From an uncultured Parabacteroides sp. (lineage in GTDB: Bacteria > Bacteroidota > Bacteroidia > Bacteroidales > Tannerellaceae): a stretch of 35,047 nt of DNA. The translations under genes were made by a program, and so were the position numbers. The stretch lies in NCBI GenBank assembly GCA_900770835.1, contig CAAGLQ010000321.1, positions 1 to 35,047 of the forward strand, read 5' to 3'. Every line of letters begins with the position of its first letter. The first letter of the stretch is position 1. Of the stretch, positions 15,044 to 21,770 are shown piece after piece. A model generated the notes under the pieces. The model saw only the letters and a program-made list of their open reading frames with translations, did not search any database and was not told the DNA's origin.

Positions 15044-15940
15044 TTATACCAATCGTCTGATCAGGCTCTCCCGATCACCATACAACATATCAATGATAGG
15101 CAGCTCAATCATCGTGTAAGCTCCCGGCTGCTGCTTCAAGCTTGCCCGAGCCACAGAAACCAAGATCTGGGCGGTCAGAGCAGGGTTGTTGATCTTCATG
15201 TCGAACTCGATCAGCTGGTTCTGCGTCTTGCCCGATACACCCTTACGTACCAAGTTCACACCATGACCCATATCCAAGAGGTTATCCACACACTCTACCT
15301 GCATCACGTGTGTCTCGTCGTGTGCAAAATAATCGTCGGCCTTGATAGCAGCCGCTACCTGCTTGAAGTCGTAGCCCTCTTTCACCTCGATATAGACCAT
15401 ACGACGATGAACGCCAGTACCCAAAGGAATGGTCATGCTCAACGCAGCCTTCACACCCTCGATCGCCTTCACGGCTACTGTGTGACCCATACTCATACCA
15501 GGACCAAAGTTGGTGTAGGTAATACCCTTCGGCACCATCGCCTCCAGCAAGGCACGTACTACGGAGTCGCTTCCTGGATCCCAGCCGGCAGAGATGACTG
15601 ACACGGCATTGTGAGCTTTCGCCACACTATCCAACGAACAGCGCAAGTCAGCAATACCCGTATGAATGTCGAAACTATCCACGGTGTTGATGCCCATCGC
15701 CAAGATCTCCTTCGCATGCTCCTCGACCTTACGGGTCGGTGTAGCCAAGATTGCGACATCTACATCTTGCAATTTCGTGATGCTATCCGTCACGGTAAAC
15801 GGCTTCAACTCCGCAGGAACATCATTGGGATTGCGACGAATCACTCCAGCCACCTCAAAATCAGGTGCGGCCTCTAAGGCCTCTAATACATATCTGCCAA
15901 TATTGCCATATCCGACAATGGCAGCTCTAATCTTCTTCAT
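15044..15940 (-). CDS. ddh: meso-Diaminopimelate D-dehydrogenase
   Basis: The enzyme interconverts L-2-amino-6-oxopimelate and meso-2,6-diaminopimelate with NADP(H), a one-step branch of lysine and murein precursor synthesis. The 298-residue product has the Rossmann motif V-G-Y-G-N-I-G-R near residues 9-16, V-I-R-R-N, A-T-P-T-R, the S-A-G-W-D-P-G-S-D-S segment near 146-155, G-P-G-M-S-M-G-H near 171-178 and the C-terminal L-L-Y-G-D-R-E-S. These match the DapDH family closely. It heads the run ddh-lgt-flavodiiron-nagB. The upstream region carries long imperfect repeats (15949-16010). Confidence 0.96.
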   Translation of the reverse strand: MKKIRAAIVGYGNIGRYVLEALEAAPDFEVAGVIRRNPNDVPAELKPFTVTDSITKLQDVDVAILATPTRKVEEHAKEILAMGINTVDSFDIHTGIADLRCSLDSVAKAHNAVSVISAGWDPGSDSVVRALLEAMVPKGITYTNFGPGMSMGHTVAVKAIEGVKAALSMTIPLGTGVHRRMVYIEVKEGYDFKQVAAAIKADDYFAHDETHVMQVECVDNLLDMGHGVNLVRKGVSGKTQNQLIEFDMKINNPALTAQILVSVARASLKQQPGAYTMIELPIIDMLYGDRESLIRRLV

Positions 15941-15948
15941 ACTTTATT

Positions 15949-16010
15949 AATTTAGCTTTTCTCAACAGTGCGCGAATTTAGCTATAATTTGCTTTCTCAC
16001 AACAGCGCAC
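15949..16010. repeat. Imperfect direct repeats in front of ddh
   Basis: The segment at 15949-15973 and the one at 15986-16010 both follow the pattern AATTT-(A)-GCTTT-(T)-CTCA-ACA-G, 37 bp apart, differing by small indels. They end in GTGCGC and GCGCAC, which also form an inverted repeat (15968-15973 with 16005-16010). A minus-strand -7-like TAAATTCG (15980 to 15973) falls between them. A pair of operator sites for a regulator of ddh is plausible; no regulator is known. Confidence 0.45.
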
Positions 16011-16049
16011 TATCTCGTTTAAAACTATTTCGCATCCTCCCCAACTCGC

Positions 16050-17051
16050 TTAATCCTTGCGGTAAGAATCGGGATAGGTTGTCAACTGTTCCACGCCAGC
16101 CGCTGTGCGGATCCAGGTTTTGAAGCCACGCTCACCCTCCGTCAGCTGAATGACACGAGCGCCATTAGGAAGATGATTATAGACCGTGTTACCACCCGTA
16201 TAGCGACCGTAAGCCAACACGACATCCTGCCAGCATACCGCATAATCGTCATCATGGTCATGCCCCACGAAGATGCCCATCACATCACCCTGCTCCTTCA
16301 TAGCCGTGAAAAGGCCGGAGTTAAGCACCGGAGCACAAGCTTTTTCCCGACGGATACCATAGCTTTGCGCATTCTCATCGGAGGCTGCTTGGTTGTATTC
16401 TGGCAGTGGGATATGGAAAAAGGCCAAGGCAGGCAGCGGTTTTCCTCCGTTCGCCGCCGTGAATCCACTGCTCCGGCGGGCATACCAGTCCACCTGATCC
16501 CGTTTGATGTAGTCATATCCCTTCACTCCTTCAATGGAGCTATAGGCGTTTGAGTCGATGCAGTAGAGCGTCAATGCCGGTTGCTCTCCCTTGGAGGCCA
16601 ACACGGGCAGCACATAGTTGCCCACACCTGAGATAGCGGGCTCCTCGTCGGCAGTCAGGCAATAGGGCATCGACTGGGCGATCTGCAACAGCTCTTCCCT
16701 CGTGGCCCCCTGCTCATCATCATGATTGCCAAACACCGTAGCGAAGGGTACCTTCAAATCCACCAATGTCTGCAATACATTACGCAGGTTGTCGGCTGCG
16801 GGCGGACTGAAAATCATATCGCCAGTCAGAATCACCAAATCAGGATGCTCCTCAGCCACCACCTGTTTCACCCGCTCGAAAGTAATCTCAGAACGGGGAT
16901 CTTGATACTTCACATGCAGATCGGTGAACTGCACGATCTTAAACGTTTTGTCGGCCTTGAAACGCAAGGTCGGTTTTTGGGCGAAAGCGTCTATCGAAAA
17001 GCTGGTAGCTAAACAAAGCAAACCGGCTAAACAAGCTGTTTTAATCTTCAT
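16050..17051 (-). CDS. Secreted calcineurin-like metallophosphoesterase (Dcr2-type)
   Basis: The 333-residue product starts with a signal peptide (Met-Lys-Ile-Lys, hydrophobic core, A-F-A-Q cleavage site near residue 25). The phosphoesterase motifs are in order: F-T-D-L-H, L-T-G-D-M, F-G-N-H-D-D-E, F-H-I-P-L and G-H-D-H-D-D-D. This arrangement is typical of Dcr2/purple-acid-phosphatase-like exported enzymes of Bacteroidetes. The in-frame upstream sequence to 17075 adds a polar stretch and is unlikely. It is the third gene of a run with the TIM-barrel isomerase (30-bp gap) and the Gfo/Idh oxidoreductase, which suggests a sugar-phosphate or phosphodiester substrate; this is inference. Confidence 0.9.
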   Translation of the reverse strand: MKIKTACLAGLLCLATSFSIDAFAQKPTLRFKADKTFKIVQFTDLHVKYQDPRSEITFERVKQVVAEEHPDLVILTGDMIFSPPAADNLRNVLQTLVDLKVPFATVFGNHDDEQGATREELLQIAQSMPYCLTADEEPAISGVGNYVLPVLASKGEQPALTLYCIDSNAYSSIEGVKGYDYIKRDQVDWYARRSSGFTAANGGKPLPALAFFHIPLPEYNQAASDENAQSYGIRREKACAPVLNSGLFTAMKEQGDVMGIFVGHDHDDDYAVCWQDVVLAYGRYTGGNTVYNHLPNGARVIQLTEGERGFKTWIRTAAGVEQLTTYPDSYRKD

Positions 17052-17081
17052 TTTTATGGATTTATTAGGATACAAAGTTTA

Positions 17082-18074
17082 TTAATCTCTCGAAAAACAA
17101 TCGTCGAAGGCATGTGCCGAGGGGGCAAAGTCTATCCGCTTCACGAATGCACAAGACTCTTGCGCACCATGCTCCCGATCCATCGCGCTGTCTTCCCACT
17201 CCACAGAAAGCGGGCCTTGATAGCCGATCGCATTCAATGCTCGGATAATCTCCTCAAAACAGATCTTGCCTCGCCCTACGCTACGGAAGTTCCAATAACG
17301 TCGTGGATCGCCAAAAGTCACATGTCCACCAAACACACCTACCTGTTTAGGTTGGTCGCTCCAATAGACATCCTTCATGTGTACGTGGAAAATCCGCTCG
17401 GGGAACTGATAGATGAAATCAACATAATCCACCCCTTGATAGCCCAGATGGCTGGGGTCGTAGTTGAAACCAAACGCCGGATGATTGCCCACTGCCTCTA
17501 AGGCCCTTCGTGCGGAGAAGGTATCGAAAGCGATCTCCGTAGGATGTACCTCCAACGCAAACCGAACACCCAATCGCTGGTAAGCATCCAAGATCGGCGT
17601 GAAGCGACGGGCAAACTCCGCATAGCCCGCCTCGACCATGGCCTCCGTCACGGGCGGGAAGGCATACAGATAAGCCCAAATCGGACTTCCCGTAAATCCT
17701 ACAACCGTGTTCACACCCAGCCGCTTGGCTGCCTCCGCCGTACGGATCAACTCCTCGGTGGCACGCTGATGCACCCCCTCGGGATCCCCATCTCCCCAGA
17801 TGTAATCCGGAAGAATGGCTTTGTGGCGTTCATCAATCTTGTCACACACTACCTGCCCAACAAGATGGGTAGAGATTGCATATAATTGCAGGTCGTACTT
17901 CTTCAGCAAATCCTTGATGCCTTGGTAATAGGCGGGATCGGTTTCTCGTACATCCACATGGTTAGGAAGCCCCAATTCCACACCGTCATATCCAAACGCT
18001 TTCGCCTTGCGGCATACCTCCTCCAAAGGAAGGTCTCCCCATTGCAGGGTATATAAGGTAACTGGTCGTGCCAT
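17082..18074 (-). CDS. Sugar phosphate isomerase/epimerase family protein (AP endonuclease 2 fold)
   Basis: The 330-residue product is a xylose-isomerase-like TIM barrel. Expected metal ligands are visible as Glu in A-L-E-V-H-P-T-E, Asp and His in N-Y-D-P-S-H-L, His in F-H-V-H-M-K-D, and Glu in S-V-E-W-E-D near the C-terminus. The N-terminal F-G-Y-D-G-V-E-L-G segment is the first barrel strand and helix. There is no signal peptide. It is 14 bp downstream of the Gfo/Idh gene and surely in the same operon. In Bacteroides, pairs of this type take part in inositol-like or 3-keto-sugar conversions; which one applies here cannot be told. Confidence 0.92.
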   Translation of the reverse strand: MARPVTLYTLQWGDLPLEEVCRKAKAFGYDGVELGLPNHVDVRETDPAYYQGIKDLLKKYDLQLYAISTHLVGQVVCDKIDERHKAILPDYIWGDGDPEGVHQRATEELIRTAEAAKRLGVNTVVGFTGSPIWAYLYAFPPVTEAMVEAGYAEFARRFTPILDAYQRLGVRFALEVHPTEIAFDTFSARRALEAVGNHPAFGFNYDPSHLGYQGVDYVDFIYQFPERIFHVHMKDVYWSDQPKQVGVFGGHVTFGDPRRYWNFRSVGRGKICFEEIIRALNAIGYQGPLSVEWEDSAMDREHGAQESCAFVKRIDFAPSAHAFDDCFSRD

Positions 18075-18088
18075 AACTGTTTACTATT

Positions 18089-19252
18089 TTAGTCAATAAT
18101 TGGAATCCATTTTTGATCACTATTTTTGGTTGAGACAATAGTCTCTATAAACTGCATGCCCCGTACGCCCTCTTCGACGGAGGGGAAATCCATATCGGCA
18201 GGATTCGGCTCCTCACCCGCCAAACGTGCCTGCAAAGCGGCTGCAAAATGGCGATAGAGATTGGCGAAAGCCTCTAAGTAACCCTCCGGATGGCCGGCCG
18301 GTGTACGAGTGTTCTCCATCGCACAAGCAGAAAGTTCAGCACCTCCCGTACGGATCACCTCAGGTTGCCTATCAGGCCAGCGCATCAACAGCGTGTTGGG
18401 CTCCTCCTGATGCCATTCCAAGCCACCCTTCTCGCCATAGATACGGATACTCAGACTGTTCTCTTGCGAGATTGCCACTTGTGAAGCTATCAAGACACCC
18501 CGTGTACCGCCCTCATAGCGCAATAAAGCAGCGCCATCGTCATCCAACAACCGGTCGGGGACAAACGTGTTCAACTCACCACAAAGCGCCTCCGTACGCA
18601 ATCCACTGATGTATTCTGCCAAATTGAAAGCATGCGTGCCAATATCACCCATACAACCCGCCTTGCCCGATCGTTTGGGATCGACCCGCCATGCCGCCTG
18701 CTTATTCGTAGCCGAGCAGTCCGTATAGAGCCATCCCTGCGGATACTCCACGTAGATCACTCGAATCTTGCCCAAATCACCCCGACGCACTCGCTCACGA
18801 GCCTCCTTCACCATCGGGTAACCGGTATAGGTATGTGTCAGCAACAATAATCGTCCACTCTCTTTCACCTTGTCACGCAACTGCTTCGCCTCATCCAGGG
18901 TGTAGGTCATCGGTTTATCCATCGCCACATCGAACCCCTTCTCCAAGGCCAACATTGCCGGGCCAAAGTGCATATTGTTAGGCGTGACAATGGAGACGAA
19001 GTCCATCCGCTCACCCAAAGGCAGGGCGGCCTCCCGCTCCATCATCTCTTGATAAGTGGCATAAATCCGATGCTCCGGCAAATAGAGCGCTCGTCCCGTC
19101 TCTAACGATTTCGCCGGAGAGGAACTGAAACAACCACAGACCAATTCGATCTGTCCATCCAAATTGGCAGCCATCCTGTGCACCGCACCAATAAAAGAGC
19201 CGGGACCACCACCGACCATACCCATTCTGATTTTTCGCTTCATGGTATCCAC
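18089..19252 (-). CDS. Gfo/Idh/MocA family oxidoreductase
   Basis: The 387-residue product has an N-terminal Rossmann domain (G-M-V-G-G-G-P-G-S-F-I-G near residues 11-22). The catalytic-loop motif appears as D-K-P-M (usually E-K-P), and G-D-I-G-T-H-A-F-N-L near 205-214 is the C-terminal substrate-domain signature. Such enzymes oxidise or reduce a sugar or cyclitol with NAD(P). There is no signal peptide. It is the first gene of the three-gene run with the isomerase and the phosphoesterase. An alternative start is the Met three codons later (19243). Its substrate is unknown. Confidence 0.93.
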   Translation of the reverse strand: MDTMKRKIRMGMVGGGPGSFIGAVHRMAANLDGQIELVCGCFSSSPAKSLETGRALYLPEHRIYATYQEMMEREAALPLGERMDFVSIVTPNNMHFGPAMLALEKGFDVAMDKPMTYTLDEAKQLRDKVKESGRLLLLTHTYTGYPMVKEARERVRRGDLGKIRVIYVEYPQGWLYTDCSATNKQAAWRVDPKRSGKAGCMGDIGTHAFNLAEYISGLRTEALCGELNTFVPDRLLDDDGAALLRYEGGTRGVLIASQVAISQENSLSIRIYGEKGGLEWHQEEPNTLLMRWPDRQPEVIRTGGAELSACAMENTRTPAGHPEGYLEAFANLYRHFAAALQARLAGEEPNPADMDFPSVEEGVRGMQFIETIVSTKNSDQKWIPIID

Positions 19253-19409
19253 TGTTTAAAAGAATATTCCACGTGATCTACTTCTAACGGCAACAAAACT
19301 ATGAAAAATTGGCTCATCTAAAAAGTTTTTTCGCATTTAATCTTTCTTATTTGAAAACAAAGTTGTTTCTTTGCAGCAATTAGATTATTAATTACCAAAT
19401 AAAAGAACT

Positions 19410-20396
19410 ATGAATAACGTAAACTTCAAGGCAATCGTCCTTTTATTGAGCTTACTGCTCAGTTGTACAACAGAGAATGAATCACCATTCGAAGAAAAAC
19501 CAATCGCACTATCGTCACAACGGATTCCTATCAAGTTTAAGCTTGATTTAGCGCAGGAGGTGTTACCGTTCCCTCAAACAAAAGCAATGCCAGATTTAGA
19601 CATTGCAGATCCGATTTCCAAAGCAGAAGGAGGAGAAACATCCACCACAGATCCAACCTCACCTGATATTGCAACACAAGAATACTATCAATATCTAGAA
19701 TACATTGTCTATACGGCAGATTCCGACATTCCACTGAAACAATCCCAATTCGGTCTCCAAGATGAAGAGACGAACGGCATTACAGCTTCCGTTATAGATT
19801 CGTTACTTCCTGGTAAATATCACTTCTGCTTTTTAGCCCACTCTGATGTACAAGTCACTTTCAATGAGAAAACTGCGACGTTCAAAAGAGTTGGAGACAC
19901 TTTCCATCTTTATACAACGATGGATATTGCAGAAGGGAGTGTTGTATCCCAAACATATCTTCTCAATCGCATCGTTGGCCGTATCGAGTTTGTATCCACT
20001 GATAAAGTAGCAGAGAACTTAGCCTCTTTCCAGATCAGCGTCGAGAACTATCCCTTTTCTATCGATCTCGCAACTGGCATAGGACGCTCAAGCAATTGCA
20101 AGTATATGCAAACAGATTCATTCACTGACGAACAAAAAGGACAAAACCGCCAAACCCACAGTTTCTTCTCATTTCAACCGACAACAAGCGAACAGTTAAT
20201 CATCAACCTGATCGCGAAAGACAACGAAGGAAACGTCACACGTGTGCGAGAAAACATCCAATCAACCCCGGAATGGAATCGCATCATCCGCTATACCGGC
20301 GTACTCTATACGCCCAAAGTATCTGATGACACCTTCAACATTGAGATCGAGAAGGAGTGGAATCCAGAAATTGAGGATACTGACATTGGGAAGTAA
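19410..20396 (+). CDS. Lipoprotein, possibly fimbrial (FimB/Mfa2-like)
   Basis: The 328-residue product has a short lipoprotein signal with lipobox L-L-S-C (Cys19) and an acidic, Thr/Glu-rich stretch after it. Such a stretch is compatible with surface display in Bacteroidetes. The rest is beta-rich, with an N-terminal basic strand (I-P-I-K-F-K-L-D-L), a Ser/Thr/Pro-rich linker near residues 60-85, and a second domain with R-I-V-G-R-I-E-F and Y-T-G-V-L-Y. This layout resembles FimB/Mfa2 and related fimbrial anchor or tip lipoproteins, but the match is loose. The gene is alone, lacks neighbouring fimbrial genes and is visibly richer in A and T than its neighbours, hinting at transfer. The stop codon is 5 bp from the end of the convergent HAD gene. 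Confidence 0.6.
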   Translation: MNNVNFKAIVLLLSLLLSCTTENESPFEEKPIALSSQRIPIKFKLDLAQEVLPFPQTKAMPDLDIADPISKAEGGETSTTDPTSPDIATQEYYQYLEYIVYTADSDIPLKQSQFGLQDEETNGITASVIDSLLPGKYHFCFLAHSDVQVTFNEKTATFKRVGDTFHLYTTMDIAEGSVVSQTYLLNRIVGRIEFVSTDKVAENLASFQISVENYPFSIDLATGIGRSSNCKYMQTDSFTDEQKGQNRQTHSFFSFQPTTSEQLIINLIAKDNEGNVTRVRENIQSTPEWNRIIRYTGVLYTPKVSDDTFNIEIEKEWNPEIEDTDIGK

Positions 20397-20401
20397 GCGT
20401 C

Positions 20402-21058
20402 TCACTGAGCCAATACATAAGCAGAGATCTCCTCTGCTCGTTCAGCCAACAACGCAGGATGGTAGGCGGCTAACTCCTCCTTGGAGCGGAATCCCCAAGT
20501 CACGCCACAAGCATCCACACTGCCATTCTGCGCTGTTTGCATGTCAACGTTGGAATCACCCACATACAAGACATCCTCTTTTTCGACACCAGCCGCTACC
20601 ATGATCTCATTCACTATGCCCGGATCCGGCTTCGCCGGAATACCTTCCCGTTGTCCTAAAATTTTCACGAAGGAGATACCAGGGAAAAAATGTGTCACTA
20701 ACTTTTCGGTTGCTGACTGATATTTATTAGAAGCAACTGCCAACGCCACACCGTTTGCTTGCAATTGGGTCAGCAAAGTAACCATACCCGGATAGGGGTG
20801 GCTCTGATCAGCATTATGCGCATCGTAATAAGGGACAAAAAGGGACCGGATACGAGCAACTGTCTCCGCCGTACGTACTTCTTCTGGCAAAGCTCGCTCA
20901 AATAGTTTCGTAATACCGTTACCTACAAAATAGCGATAGGCATTTACCTCATGCGCCGGAAAGCCACAAACTTGCAACGCATAGTTAGTACTTGCTGCCA
21001 AATCGTCAATTGTATCAAGTAAAGTCCCATCCAAATCAAATATAACTAACTTCTTCAT
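20402..21058 (-). CDS. HAD-superfamily phosphatase (phosphoglycolate phosphatase-like)
   Basis: The 218-residue product has motif I D-L-D-G-T at residues 7-11 with an alpha-helical C1 cap. The motif II segment reads A-V-A-S-N-K, the motif III Lys is in A-K-P-D-P, and motif IV is Y-V-G-D-S-N-V-D. The cap and the V-G-N-G segment near 46-49 resemble Gph and related phosphatases that remove small phosphorylated by-products. The start at 21058 was chosen over the upstream in-frame sequence to 21109 because it begins directly with the first strand and a consensus -7 element lies just upstream. Confidence 0.9.
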   Translation of the reverse strand: MKKLVIFDLDGTLLDTIDDLAASTNYALQVCGFPAHEVNAYRYFVGNGITKLFERALPEEVRTAETVARIRSLFVPYYDAHNADQSHPYPGMVTLLTQLQANGVALAVASNKYQSATEKLVTHFFPGISFVKILGQREGIPAKPDPGIVNEIMVAAGVEKEDVLYVGDSNVDMQTAQNGSVDACGVTWGFRSKEELAAYHPALLAERAEEISAYVLAQ

Positions 21059-21073
21059 CCCTGTTTTTGGGCA

Positions 21074-21081
21074 CAAAAGTA
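21074..21081 (-). promoter_or_regulatory. -7 element of the HAD phosphatase gene
   Basis: TACTTTTG (21081 to 21074) is an exact TAnnTTTG match, 15 bp before the ATG at 21058. The nearest upstream TTTG is 25 bp away, slightly too far. Confidence 0.5.
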
Positions 21082-21122
21082 GCGTAAAGGCAGCAAAAAC
21101 TGCTGTCAAACGAACTAAATTC

Positions 21123-21145
21123 GCCTATAAGAAGAAAAAATAGGC
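21123..21145. repeat. Inverted repeat in a divergent promoter region
   Basis: GCCTAT (21123-21128) and ATAGGC (21140-21145) are separated by 11 purines. It is not followed by a T-run on either strand, so it is not a terminator. It could be an operator for the HAD gene and the 21238 gene. Confidence 0.35.
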
Positions 21146-21237
21146 AAAAAAGCATGGACTTTTGAAACTAATTCGTACCTTTCGCATGGATTTATATCCG
21201 AAGGTAACATATTTATAACCTAATAATATTGTATATC

Positions 21238-21480
21238 ATGGGAAATAATCGCTTGATTCACGCAAATGAGTTACATTTGATCAGCCCCGACGAGCTGAAG
21301 AAAGCAACAGTTAAGATGGTGGATACGCTGCATTTAGCAGCTGGTTCAACAGAAGGGTTCAACATCTACGAGGTAGTTAAGGCTTACTTCACCGATCTTG
21401 ACAAACGTAAAGCCATCAATGAAATGTTAGGCATTACGGACGCTCCCGAGGCTTGTGCTACCGAGGAGTGTTTCTCTTAA
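21238..21480 (+). CDS. Small conserved-looking protein of unknown function
   Basis: The 80-residue product is predicted mostly helical: N-terminal M-G-N-N-R-L-I-H, then S-P-D-E-L-K-K-A, a central G-F-N-I-Y-E-V-V-K-A-Y-F and a C-terminal tail with two cysteines (A-C-A-T-E-E-C-F-S). There is no signal peptide or membrane segment. The ATG at 21238 is chosen; an in-frame TTG three codons earlier is less likely. It is a complete transcription unit with a -7-like TACCTTTCG at 21176-21184 and a strong terminator after the stop codon. I do not recognise the family and assign no function. Confidence 0.8.
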   Translation: MGNNRLIHANELHLISPDELKKATVKMVDTLHLAAGSTEGFNIYEVVKAYFTDLDKRKAINEMLGITDAPEACATEECFS

Positions 21481-21495
21481 CTAACAGTGAGAGGT

Positions 21496-21534
21496 AAAAA
21501 AGGAGATAACTATACAACCGTTATCTCCTTTTTC
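21496..21534 (+). terminator. Intrinsic terminator of the 21238 gene
   Basis: AAAAAAGGAGATAAC (21496-21510) pairs with GTTATCTCCTTTTT (21520-21533) over 14 bp around a 9-nt loop. It begins 16 nt after the stop codon and runs into T-rich sequence. Confidence 0.9.
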
Positions 21535-21714
21535 TTTTATCACTGAATATATATTTGCTTGTTTCCAAACTACAGAAGAAGGCTAAAAATATGCTCATAA
21601 TTTTCCTGTTATTCTTCTCTCTTAAGCGGCAAGGCACCTCCAAAAACCACAAGTCATTTTAGTTTCATCGACAACTACAACTTTCATATCTAAAGACATT
21701 CCGCCATATACAAT

Positions 21715-21747
21715 AAAAACGGTAGCTGATCCCCAACTACCGTTTTT
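21715..21747. terminator. Terminator downstream of rpsA
   Basis: AAAAACGGTAG (21715-21725) pairs perfectly with CTACCGTTTTT (21737-21747). It lies 24 bp beyond the rpsA stop codon, and the T-run works for the minus-strand transcript. The 21541-21714 stretch between the two terminators shows nothing but a doubtful 23-codon frame. Confidence 0.85.
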
Positions 21748-21770
21748 CATGCTTGTTGAAAAGAAAAAAT

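Noticed and set aside
21591..21662. 23-codon frame with a hydrophobic N-terminus between two terminators
   Set aside because: Too short, with no promoter or ribosome-binding site, and it sits in A/T-rich sequence where such frames arise by chance.
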